Below, piece by piece: positions 1 to 6,206 of a DNA stretch of 12,858 nucleotides. Below the pieces are notes generated by a model, which was not told the origin of the DNA, did not search any database, and saw only the letters and a program-made list of their open reading frames with translations. The first letter of the stretch is position 1, and every line of letters begins with the position of its first letter. Origin of the DNA: Thermomicrobiales bacterium (GTDB taxonomy: Bacteria > Chloroflexota > Chloroflexia > Thermomicrobiales > UBA6265); contig JADLCW010000208.1 in NCBI GenBank assembly GCA_020847015.1, positions 1-12,858 on the forward strand, in the 5' to 3' direction. Both the position numbers and the translations under genes were made by a program.

Positions 1-2
1 AT

Positions 3-1073
3 CTGCGCCGGCTGGTGGTGGAACGCGGCGGTGAACCGCAAACCAGCTCCGACAGCGAGTTGCTGGCGTGGTTGGTGCTGCTGGCCGAGGGGGTTTGGGA
101 GGAACGCATCCGCTGGATGATGGCGCGGGCGCGCGGAGCCTACTCACTGGCGCTGCTCACACCGGACGCGCTCTTCGCGGTGCGCGATCCGTACGGGTTG
201 CGTCCCCTTTGCCTCGGCTGGCGCGAAGGGCACTGGTTGATCGCCTCCGAGAGCTGCGCGCTCGATACGGTGGGGGCGGAGCTGGTGCGGGAGATTCAGC
301 CGGGCGAGATCCTGCGAATCGACGCGGCCGGGTTGCGTGGCAACCTGATGGACAATCCGCCGACGCCGGCGCTGTGCGTATTCGAGCAGATCTATTTTGC
401 GCGGCCGGACAGCGTGATTGGCGACGCGACCGCCTTCGAAGCGCGGGTGGCGATGGGGCGTGAATTGGCGCGGGAGCACCCAGCCAAGGCCGATCTGGTG
501 ATTGGCGTGCCCGATTCCGGGGTGCCGGCCGCCATCGGCTATGCGCAAGAGATGGGGCTGCCCCTCAGCGAGGGGCTGGTCAAGAATCGCTACGTGGGGC
601 GCACGTTCATCCACCCCGATCAGCACTCGCGGCAAGCCGGCATCCGGCTCAAGTTCAATCCCCTGCGGGGGGCCGTGAAGGACAAGCGAGTGGTGGTCGT
701 CGACGACAGCGTGGTGCGTGGCAACACCATGCCCCAGATCGTCGATCTGCTGCGGAGAGGCGGCGCGACCGCCGTGCATCTGCGCATCTCCTCACCGCCC
801 ATCGCGCACCCCTGCCATTTCGGCATCGACATGGGCGAGCGGGAAAAGCTGATCGCCCACGGCGCGAATCTGGAGCAGATTCGCCGCCGCCTGGGCGCCG
901 ATACCCTCGGCTTTCTCGGATTGGAGGGGTTGCTGCGGGCGGTGGATGGCCATCATCACTGTCTCGGCTGCTTGACCGGCCGCTACCCGCTGCCAGTCGC
1001 CGACGCCACCGGCAAGGACGCGCTCGAAGCGGCGGACGCGCATCCGCCCGTCGTCGCGTTGCGGCGAGTCTGA
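3..1073 (+). CDS. purF: Amidophosphoribosyltransferase PurF (5' end missing)
   Basis: Catalyses the first committed step of de novo purine synthesis: PRPP plus glutamine gives phosphoribosylamine. The frame is open to the left edge, so the GTG at 15 is not the true start. The N-terminal catalytic Cys and most of the glutaminase domain lie outside the window. What is visible is the end of the Ntn glutaminase domain and the whole phosphoribosyltransferase domain, with the PRPP loop VVVVDDSVVRGNT near 690-728 and the flap region KNRYVGRTF. Four cysteines (codons at 375, 813, 960 and 969, the last two as CLGC) match the positions that bind the 4Fe-4S cluster in the Bacillus subtilis enzyme, so this is probably the oxygen-sensitive Fe-S type. 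It ends in TGA, 24 bp before purD, and is probably in the same operon. The identification is very secure. Confidence 0.96.
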   Translation: MRRLVVERGGEPQTSSDSELLAWLVLLAEGVWEERIRWMMARARGAYSLALLTPDALFAVRDPYGLRPLCLGWREGHWLIASESCALDTVGAELVREIQPGEILRIDAAGLRGNLMDNPPTPALCVFEQIYFARPDSVIGDATAFEARVAMGRELAREHPAKADLVIGVPDSGVPAAIGYAQEMGLPLSEGLVKNRYVGRTFIHPDQHSRQAGIRLKFNPLRGAVKDKRVVVVDDSVVRGNTMPQIVDLLRRGGATAVHLRISSPPIAHPCHFGIDMGEREKLIAHGANLEQIRRRLGADTLGFLGLEGLLRAVDGHHHCLGCLTGRYPLPVADATGKDALEAADAHPPVVALRRV

Positions 1074-1097
1074 GCCAGCCGCAAAGGAGCGCGAGCT

Positions 1098-2393
1098 ATG
1101 AGGGAACGCAACTCGCCGCGATCCGTGCTCGTCGTTGGCTCGGGCGGCCGCGAACATGCCCTTGTCTGGGCGTTGCGCCGGTCGCCGTCGGTCGGGACGC
1201 TTTATGCCGCGCCCGGTAACCCGGGCATCGCGCAACTTGCCGAAATCGTGCCCATTTCTGCCGACGACATCCACGCCATCGCCGACTGGTCGGTCGAGCG
1301 CGCGGTTGATTTGGTCGTCGTGGGACCGGAGGCGCCGCTGGCCGCGGGGTTGGCCGATCTCCTGATGGAGCGCTCCACGCCAGTGTTCGGACCAACCCGC
1401 GCGGCGGCGGAATTGGAGTGGTCGAAGACGTTCGCCAAGCGATTCCTCAGCGAGCACGCCATCCCGACACCCGGATGGGCTGTATTTACCGATGCCGACA
1501 CGGCATTGGCGCACGCGGCGCGGGCCGACTACCCGTTGGTGGTGAAGGCCGACGGACTGGCTGCCGGCAAGGGGGTGACGGTCTGCGCGTCGTTCGCCGA
1601 AGCGGCGGCGGCGATCCGAGCCGCGCTTGTCGAAGGCGCTTTCGGTGAAGCCGGTCGGCGCGTGATTGTTGAGGAGTTCGTGACCGGCAAGGAAGTCAGC
1701 GTCATCGCGCTGTGCGACGGCGAGCGCATCGCTTGCCTGCCACCAGCGCGGGATCACAAGCGACTTGGGGCCGACGACACGGGGCCGAATACGGGCGGCA
1801 TGGGCGCCTACGCCCCCGTGCCCGAGCTCGATGAAGTGTTCCTGCACCTTGTTGAAGAAACGATCCTGCAACCGACCGTCGACGGGTTGCGAGCGATGGG
1901 GCGGCCCTACCGGGGAGCGCTTTATGCCGGGCTGATGCTCGGCCCGACGGGGCCGCAGGTGCTGGAATTCAATTGCCGCTTCGGCGACCCCGAAACGCAG
2001 GCAATGCTCCCGTTGCTGGAGGGAGATTTCGCCGAAATCTTGCTCGCCTGCGCCGAAGGTCAGCTGGATCCGACCTCGGTTTGCCGGACGGGTGGTTCCA
2101 CGACCTGCCTCACACTGGCGGCGCCGGGATACCCGATTTGTCCCGAATTGGGCGGTGTCGTGCGCGGCATCGTCGACGCCGAGGCGACCGGTGCGCTGGT
2201 GTTCCACGCCGGGACCGTGGCGCGCGACGACGAGGTCGTTGCTGGCGGCGGGCGCGTGGTGTCGGTTGTCGGGCGAGGAGCCGATCTGCAGGAGTCGACC
2301 GAGCGAGCCTACGCGGCGGCAGCCCGCATCGAGTTTCCGGGAAAGCAAATGCGACCTGACATCGGAGCGCCGCAACTGGCCCTGGCGAGGTGA
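1098..2393 (+). CDS. purD: Phosphoribosylamine-glycine ligase (GAR synthetase) PurD
   Basis: ATP-dependent ligation of glycine to phosphoribosylamine, the step directly after PurF. 431 residues, the usual length for a monofunctional GARS. It has the N-terminal Rossmann-like motif VLVVGSGGREHAL (residues 10-22) and APGNPG. The ATP-grasp domain carries VKADGLAAGKGVTVC, the NTGGMGAYAPVP loop and the metal-binding EFNCRFGDPETQ. The C-terminal domain is complete. The ATG at 1098 is supported by AAAGGAG at 1083-1089 with 8 nt spacing. The first nine residues are a short extension before the usual start. The stop codon overlaps the purN GTG start by 4 bp (GTGA), which indicates translational coupling. 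No fusion to PurM or PurN is present. Confidence 0.97.
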   Translation: MRERNSPRSVLVVGSGGREHALVWALRRSPSVGTLYAAPGNPGIAQLAEIVPISADDIHAIADWSVERAVDLVVVGPEAPLAAGLADLLMERSTPVFGPTRAAAELEWSKTFAKRFLSEHAIPTPGWAVFTDADTALAHAARADYPLVVKADGLAAGKGVTVCASFAEAAAAIRAALVEGAFGEAGRRVIVEEFVTGKEVSVIALCDGERIACLPPARDHKRLGADDTGPNTGGMGAYAPVPELDEVFLHLVEETILQPTVDGLRAMGRPYRGALYAGLMLGPTGPQVLEFNCRFGDPETQAMLPLLEGDFAEILLACAEGQLDPTSVCRTGGSTTCLTLAAPGYPICPELGGVVRGIVDAEATGALVFHAGTVARDDEVVAGGGRVVSVVGRGADLQESTERAYAAAARIEFPGKQMRPDIGAPQLALAR

Positions 2394-3031
2394 AGCGAAT
2401 CGCCGCGCTCGCATCCGGGTCGGGATCGAACGTGCAGGCTCTGCTCGAAGCGGCGCGTGCGGGCGCGCTGGCGGCCGAGATCGCGGTGGTCGTCGCGGAT
2501 CGTCCATCCGGAGCGCTGGAGCGGGCCGAGGCGGCCGGCGTGCAGGCGTTGTGCCTGCCGCTCCGCGATCGCCGCGACATCGCCGCGCGTGGCGCCTATG
2601 AGCGGCGGCTGGCCGACGCGCTGGAGCCGTTCGCGCCCGATCTGATCGTACTGGCTGGGTGGATGCTGGTGCTCTCGCCGGTGTTTCTGGATCGGTTCCC
2701 GGGTCGCATCATCAATCTACACCCCGCGCTATTGCCGGATGGCGACGAGGATGCGGTGGAGACGTCGCATGGTCCGCAACCGGCGTTTCGCGGTGCGAGG
2801 GCTGTGCGCGATGTGTTGCGTGCCGGCATGCCAGTCACCGGGGCGACCGTTCACTGGGTGACGCCGCGCTGCGATGTGGGACCAGCTATCGCGCGGGAAG
2901 AAGTGCTCGTGCGGTCGGAGGACGACGAGGCGGCGCTGCACGCGCGGATCAAGGCGATCGAGCATCGGCTGCTGCCGCGTGCAGTGGCGCTTGCATTGGA
3001 GCAGATCGACGAGCGAGTGAGCGCCAGATGA
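2390..3031 (+). CDS. purN: Phosphoribosylglycinamide formyltransferase PurN
   Basis: Transfers formyl from 10-formyl-THF to GAR, the third step of purine synthesis. 213 residues, the same size as Escherichia coli PurN (212). The N-terminus MKRIAALASGSGSNVQALLEA is the GAR-phosphate-binding GSGSN motif. The catalytic Asn and His are in IINLHPALLP, and the catalytic Asp is in RCDVGP. The usual His in TVHWV is kept. Between LLP and the conserved FRG segment there are about 15 more residues (DGDEDAVETSHGPQP) than in the E. coli enzyme. The GTG start overlaps the purD stop, and the TGA overlaps an ATG at 3028. The assignment is secure. Other formyl-hydrolases of the fold (PurU, Fmt) are longer or carry additional domains. 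Confidence 0.95.
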   Translation: MKRIAALASGSGSNVQALLEAARAGALAAEIAVVVADRPSGALERAEAAGVQALCLPLRDRRDIAARGAYERRLADALEPFAPDLIVLAGWMLVLSPVFLDRFPGRIINLHPALLPDGDEDAVETSHGPQPAFRGARAVRDVLRAGMPVTGATVHWVTPRCDVGPAIAREEVLVRSEDDEAALHARIKAIEHRLLPRAVALALEQIDERVSAR

Positions 3032-3041
3032 CGGTGAACGG

Positions 3042-3046
3042 GGAGG
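3042..3046 (+). promoter_or_regulatory. Ribosome binding site that favours the GTG start of purE
   Basis: GGAGG, inside a longer GGGAGGGG run, lies 5 nt before the GTG at 3052. The alternative ATG at 3028, which overlaps the purN stop as ATGA, has no comparable Shine-Dalgarno sequence. The SD therefore favours the 165-residue product, but coupling through ATGA (173 residues) remains possible. Confidence 0.6.
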
Positions 3047-3051
3047 GGATC

Positions 3052-3549
3052 GTGACGGACACGCAGGCGAGCCCGCGCGTGGTGATCGTATTGGGGTCGA
3101 AGGCGGACATGGTCCACCGCGACGCCATTGTCGCGGCGCTGGATGCGCTCGGCGTCGCCAGCGAAACGCGAATCGCTTCGGCGCACAAGGTGACGCGCCA
3201 TCTGCTCGATATGCTGGAGCAGTACGAGGCGGCCGAGTCCCCGCCCGTCTACATCACCGTGGCGGGTCGCTCCAACGCGCTCTCGGGGGTGGTCGACGCT
3301 AACGTGCGCGGGCCGGTCATCGCCTGCCCGCCGTACGGCGAGCGATTCGGCGGCATGGATCTGCTTTCGTCGGTGCGCATGCCGAGCGGGGTCGCTCCGC
3401 TGCTGGTGCTGGAGCCGGCGGCGGCGGCGCTGGCGACGGCCAAGATTCTGGCCGTGGGCGACCGGGCCGTGGCGCGTCGGGTGATCGAGACGCAGCAGGC
3501 GCAGCAGGAGCGGGCGCTGGCCGACGATCGGGCGCTGACCGACGGTTGA
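3052..3549 (+). CDS. purE: PurE-family AIR carboxylase, class II-like
   Basis: Carboxylates aminoimidazole ribonucleotide to CAIR. 165 residues from GTG 3052 (173 from ATG 3028). It shows VVIVLGSKADM (residues 10-20), SAHK (43-46), the loop VAGRSNALSG (70-79), CPP (92-94) and SSVRMPSG (106-113). Class I bacterial PurE has SAHR and a Gly/Ala-rich GAGGAAHLPG loop. The SAHK, AGRSN and CPP combination instead resembles class II PurE, such as the AIR carboxylase domain of animal PAICS, which uses CO2 directly and needs no PurK. That fits the absence of purK here, although only part of the chromosome is visible. The Ala- and Gln-rich C-terminal tail (about 138-165) extends past the core. PurE membership is secure and the class is an inference from motifs. 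Confidence 0.9.
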   Translation: MTDTQASPRVVIVLGSKADMVHRDAIVAALDALGVASETRIASAHKVTRHLLDMLEQYEAAESPPVYITVAGRSNALSGVVDANVRGPVIACPPYGERFGGMDLLSSVRMPSGVAPLLVLEPAAAALATAKILAVGDRAVARRVIETQQAQQERALADDRALTDG

Positions 3550-3566
3550 CGCGGTTCGGAACCGCG
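3550..3566. repeat. Perfect 17-nt inverted repeat directly after purE
   Basis: CGCGGTTCGGAACCGCG is 8+1+8, perfectly symmetrical, and starts on the base after the purE stop. As RNA it could fold into a 7-bp stem with a CGG loop. No T tract follows, so it is not a classical intrinsic terminator. It may be an operator, an attenuating or stabilising stem, or a pause site between the pur genes and accC. The 98-bp gap to accC leaves room for a promoter, but I see no convincing one. Confidence 0.5.
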
Positions 3567-3647
3567 GGGGTCGCTCGCTTATGCTTGTCTCGTCCGGGCG
3601 CCGGGGATCGGCGACGAACCGACTCGCAAGGAGGCCGACCCCCGCCG

Positions 3648-5033
3648 ATGACCGATCGACCGCTGTTTCGCAAAATTCTGATCGCTAATCGGGGTGAGAT
3701 CGCGCTGCGGGTGCTGCGCGCCTGCCACGATCTCGGGGTGCGCGCCGTCGTCGCCTATAGCGACGCTGATCGCGACTCGCTGCCGGTGCGGCTGGCCGAC
3801 GAAGCGGTGTGCATCGGGCCGGGGCCGGCGGCGCGCAGCTACAATAATATCCCGGCCATCGTCAGCGCTGCGCGGCTAACCGGGTGCGACGCGCTCCACC
3901 CCGGCTATGGGTTTCTCGCGGAAAACGCGTATCTCGCCGAGATCTGCGCCCAGGTCGGGGTCACCTTCATCGGGCCGCGCCCGGAAACGATCGAGCGCAT
4001 GGGCAACAAGGCCGAGGCGCGCAAGCTGATGGCTGCCGCCGGAGTGCCGTTGGTGCCCGGCACGCCGGGACCGGTGGAGAGTCTGAGTGAGGCGCGGCGC
4101 GCGGCGGCCCGTATCGGCTACCCGGTGCTGATCAAGGCTGTCGCCGGCGGCGGCGGACGCGGCATGCGAGTCGCGCGAGACGAGGGCGAACTGGTGCGCC
4201 AGATGCCAGTGGCCCAGTCCGAGGCGCAGGCCGCCTTCGGCAATGGCGAGGTGTACCTGGAACGCTATCTGGAGCGGCCGCGCCACGTTGAGGTGCAGGT
4301 GCTGGCCGACGAACATGGCCGCATCGTGGCGGTGGGGGAGCGCGACTGCTCCATCCAGCGGCGGCACCAGAAGGTGATCGAGGAAGCCCCCGCGCCCAAT
4401 CTGCGGCCGGAGACGCGCGCCGCGCTGCTGGAAGCCGCGGTGACTGGCGCCCGCGCGGCCGGTTACACCAACGCCGGCACGCTGGAATTCCTGCTCGACA
4501 GTGACGACCGATTCTACTTCATGGAAATGAATACCCGCATCCAGGTGGAGCACCCGGTCACCGAGATGGTCACCGGCATTGATCTGGTGGCGTGGCAAAT
4601 CGCGATCGCGGCCGGTCAGCCGCTCACCATCGACGAGGCGGCTTGCCAACCGGTTGGGCACGCCATCGAATGTCGGATCACGGCGGAAGACGCCGAAGCC
4701 GATTTTGCGCCCGGCGTCGGCCGGGTGGATACGTATGTCGCCCCGGGCGGGCCCGGGGTCCGGGTCGATTCTCATCTCTATACCGGCTATAGTATTCCGC
4801 CGTACTACGATTCCCTGCTTGCCAAGATCATCGTCTGGGGCAACGACCGCGACCAGGCCGCGGCCCGGATGGAGCGCGCCCTGACCGAAACGGTGATTGC
4901 CGGGGTGCCGCAAACGGCGCCGTTTCTGCGCCGACTGGTGGCGGACCCGGCATTTCGGTCCGGCGACGTGCATACCGGGTTGCTGGCGGAACGAATGGAG
5001 CGACTCGTCCTGGCCGGAGGCGAGCGCGGCTAG
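3648..5033 (+). CDS. accC: Biotin carboxylase (acetyl-CoA carboxylase subunit A)
   Basis: ATP-dependent carboxylation of biotin on a carrier protein, normally the first half of acetyl-CoA carboxylase for fatty-acid synthesis. 461 residues against 449 in E. coli. The order is biotin carboxylase N domain (FRKILIANRGEIALRVLRAC at 7-26; HPGYGFLAEN 84-93), ATP-grasp domain (Gly-rich loop GGGGRGM 167-173, RRHQKVIEEAP with Lys242, Glu280, and EMNTRIQVEHPVTEM with Glu293, Asn295, Arg297) and C-terminal domain (ECRITAED 341-348). No biotinyl domain is fused and no accB neighbours it, so the partner is elsewhere. Subunits of propionyl- or pyruvate carboxylase look similar and cannot be excluded. The ATG at 3648 starts the conserved domain. 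AAGGAGG at 3628-3634 lies 13 nt upstream, which is rather far. The frame extends upstream to a TTG at 3546, but that part is unlike the family. Confidence 0.92.
   Translation: MTDRPLFRKILIANRGEIALRVLRACHDLGVRAVVAYSDADRDSLPVRLADEAVCIGPGPAARSYNNIPAIVSAARLTGCDALHPGYGFLAENAYLAEICAQVGVTFIGPRPETIERMGNKAEARKLMAAAGVPLVPGTPGPVESLSEARRAAARIGYPVLIKAVAGGGGRGMRVARDEGELVRQMPVAQSEAQAAFGNGEVYLERYLERPRHVEVQVLADEHGRIVAVGERDCSIQRRHQKVIEEAPAPNLRPETRAALLEAAVTGARAAGYTNAGTLEFLLDSDDRFYFMEMNTRIQVEHPVTEMVTGIDLVAWQIAIAAGQPLTIDEAACQPVGHAIECRITAEDAEADFAPGVGRVDTYVAPGGPGVRVDSHLYTGYSIPPYYDSLLAKIIVWGNDRDQAAARMERALTETVIAGVPQTAPFLRRLVADPAFRSGDVHTGLLAERMERLVLAGGERG
4741..4758. repeat. All-GC inverted repeat inside accC
   Basis: CCCCGGGC, a GG spacer and GCCCGGGG form an 18-nt block with no A or T inside the accC codons for the APGGPG segment. 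Eight base pairs match perfectly; a physical loop would leave seven pairs. It is probably a by-product of Pro/Gly codons at high GC, but it is a strong potential mRNA stem. Confidence 0.45.
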
Positions 5034-5058
5034 CAGCTTGGCGTCCGACGCCAGGCTG
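5034..5058 (+). repeat. Stem-loop directly after accC, next to the nusB SD
   Basis: The left arm CAGCTTGGCGT (5034-5044) and the right arm ACGCCAGGCTG (5048-5058) pair over 11 bp with one U-G wobble and a CCG loop. It begins on the base after the accC stop, and its last base is the first G of the nusB Shine-Dalgarno sequence GGAGG (5058-5062). No T tract follows. Possible roles are mRNA processing or 3' protection of accC mRNA, or modulation of nusB translation. Confidence 0.6.
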
Positions 5059-5071
5059 GAGGCGACAACAC

Positions 5072-5638
5072 GTGCCCGATTCGCAACGAACCCCCGAGTC
5101 TCGACCTGCCGGCGACGGCAGGAGCGGCGCCAAGGGGGGCAAGAAAACCCGCGCTCCGCGGCCCAACCCAGGGTTGCTGCGCCATCAGGCGCGCATGCTC
5201 GCGCTGCAGGTGCTGTATGAGATCGAACTGACCGGGCACGACCCGCGTGAAACGCTCGCCAATACGTTCGCCGATGCCGAAGGCGGCGAGGGCCAGGCGG
5301 CGCCCCCGGCGGTGCAGGGCTACGCGGAACGGCTGGTGCACGGCGTGCTGCTCTATCTGTACAAGCTCGACCCGCTCCTGACCGAATTCGCCCCGGCCTT
5401 CAATGAGGAGCACACGCCGGCGGTCGACCGCAGCATCCTGCGGCTGGCTGCGTACGAATTGCTCTATGAGCCGGAGGTGCCGCCAAAAGTGGCGATCAAC
5501 GAGGCGGTCGAGCTTGCCAAGCATTTTGGCGGCGATGGGTCGGCCCGCTTCGTCAATGGGGTGCTGCGGCGGGTGCTGGAGCGCAGCGGTCGCCTGAAGA
5601 CGGATAGCGCGCAGGTTGGAGCGCCCGCTGAGAAGTGA
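5072..5638 (+). CDS. nusB: Transcription antitermination factor NusB
   Basis: RNA-binding partner of NusE (S10) in rRNA antitermination complexes. 188 residues, longer than the E. coli protein (139). The extra length is mainly an N-terminal basic, low-complexity tail (about residues 1-36, rich in Arg, Lys, Gly and Pro) and a short C-terminal tail. The all-helical core starts at RHQARMLALQVLYEIEL and includes DRSILRLAAYELLY, VPPKVAINEAVELAKHFG and ARFVNGVLRRV, which are the family signatures. The start is GTG 5072 with GGAGG (5058-5062) 9 nt upstream. The gap to accC is 38 bp, so cotranscription is likely. The ArgLys-rich tail could extend RNA contact, which is inference. Confidence 0.94.
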   Translation: MPDSQRTPESRPAGDGRSGAKGGKKTRAPRPNPGLLRHQARMLALQVLYEIELTGHDPRETLANTFADAEGGEGQAAPPAVQGYAERLVHGVLLYLYKLDPLLTEFAPAFNEEHTPAVDRSILRLAAYELLYEPEVPPKVAINEAVELAKHFGGDGSARFVNGVLRRVLERSGRLKTDSAQVGAPAEK

Positions 5639-5652
5639 TTCACGTGAATCAC
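5635..5652. promoter_or_regulatory. Perfect 18-bp palindrome over the nusB stop codon
   Basis: GTGATTCACGTGAATCAC is a perfect palindrome centred on CACGTG, covering the nusB TGA (5636-5638). It lies about 10 bp upstream of a possible promoter for acpP. Its size and symmetry fit a binding site for a dimeric helix-turn-helix regulator of the downstream gene. As RNA it has no loop, so a hairpin would leave only about seven pairs. I saw no second copy of it in the window. No regulator gene is adjacent, so the factor is unknown. Confidence 0.5.
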
Positions 5653-5662
5653 GGTGTGGTGG

Positions 5663-5688
5663 TTGGCGGCCAAGGCGTCGTGTATCAT
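5663..5688 (+). promoter_or_regulatory. Possible promoter of acpP
   Basis: TTGGCG (5663-5668) and TATCAT (5683-5688) resemble sigma-70 type -35 and -10 boxes, but the spacer is only 14 bp, so the call is weak. Transcription from here would give a leader of about 130 nt before acpP. It lies just downstream of the 18-bp palindrome, which would suit repression or activation. Confidence 0.25.
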
Positions 5689-5733
5689 CGCTGCGGCGGT
5701 CGACAAGCCAATTCTGGCAATGCGTCTTCCGTG

Positions 5734-5758
5734 TTGGGAGGCCGCACCGGCCCGCCAA
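5734..5758 (+). repeat. Stem-loop in the acpP leader
   Basis: TTGG (5734-5737) pairs with CCAA (5755-5758), and GGCCG (5740-5744) pairs with CGGCC (5748-5752), separated by a 2x2 internal loop and capped by CAC. It lies 54 nt before the acpP SD. No family of riboswitch or leader peptide was recognised in this 187-bp spacer. Confidence 0.4.
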
Positions 5759-5825
5759 GGGGAGCAGCAACGGCAGGTGGCGCTGGACCGATTTGGGGCG
5801 GTCGAGCCGTTGGAGGGTAGCAGGG

Positions 5826-6062
5826 GTGGCGACGATTTACGATCGCGTCCGCAGCATCGTCGCGGAGCGGCTAGGGGTGGATGACGACAAGGTCACGATG
5901 GACGCCGAGTTCATCGGAGATCTCAATGCCGACTCCCTCGACCTGGTCGAAGTGATCATGGCGTTGGAGCAGGAATTCGACCTCGAAATCAAGGACGAGG
6001 ATGCCGAAAATATCCGGACCGTGTCCGACGCGGTGCAATTCATCACCGAGCACGGCGGCTGA
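5826..6062 (+). CDS. acpP: Acyl carrier protein
   Basis: Carries growing acyl chains on a phosphopantetheine arm during type II fatty-acid synthesis in the cytoplasm. 78 residues, the same length as E. coli ACP. The attachment site is Ser37 in the motif LNADSLDLVEVIMALEQEF (33-51). The protein is strongly acidic and helical, with the helix IV region AVQFITEHGG at the end. The start is GTG 5826, with GGAGGG at 5812-5817 and 8 nt spacing. The frame is open further upstream but that part is unlike ACP. No fabD, fabG, fabF or fabH neighbour is present; accC three genes upstream is the only other fatty-acid gene visible. It could instead be a specialised ACP, but the motif and length suit the primary one. 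Confidence 0.94.
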   Translation: MATIYDRVRSIVAERLGVDDDKVTMDAEFIGDLNADSLDLVEVIMALEQEFDLEIKDEDAENIRTVSDAVQFITEHGG

Positions 6063-6071
6063 GCTGGACTC

Positions 6072-6143
6072 GGCGCCGTCAACTTGGCGCCCTGTCAGAC
6101 CGACCAGGGAGTCGTGGGGGCGCGGTATCGATCCGTCGCGCCC
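6072..6143 (+). repeat. Two possible stem-loops between acpP and tatC
   Basis: GGCGCC at 6072-6077 and again at 6086-6091 can pair across an 8-nt loop. GGGCGCG (6118-6124) pairs with CGCGCCC (6137-6143) over 7 bp with a 12-nt loop. Neither is followed by a T tract. They fill much of the 144-bp gap and may stop or slow transcription behind acpP. No small gene, such as tatA, fits in this gap. Confidence 0.4.
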
Positions 6144-6206
6144 TGACGCCCCGCCTTGGCGGCCGGTGGGCGTGCGCGCGGTCACGGTGAACCGAAGGAC
6201 AACGCC

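Noticed and set aside
792..2507. 571-residue open frame on the minus strand across purF, purD and purN
   Set aside because: It is antisense to well-supported genes, is rich in Arg, His and Gly with no recognisable domain, and is the usual by-product of high-GC codon use.
3546..3585. Promoter TTGACG...TATGCT upstream of accC
   Set aside because: The spacer is about 28 bp, too long for a sigma-70 type promoter, and no better -35 lies at the right distance.
3546..3647. TTG-started N-terminal extension of accC
   Set aside because: The 34 residues are unlike biotin carboxylase. ATG 3648 directly precedes the conserved N-terminus and has an AAGGAGG upstream.
3876..4973. 365-residue open frame on the minus strand inside accC
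   Set aside because: Antisense shadow of a secure gene; no domain or ribosome site recognised.
3648..5033. accC considered as a PurK, given its place after purE
   Set aside because: Length, the EMNTRIQVEHPVTEM motif and the HQKVIEEAP motif are those of biotin carboxylase. PurK is shorter and lacks them.
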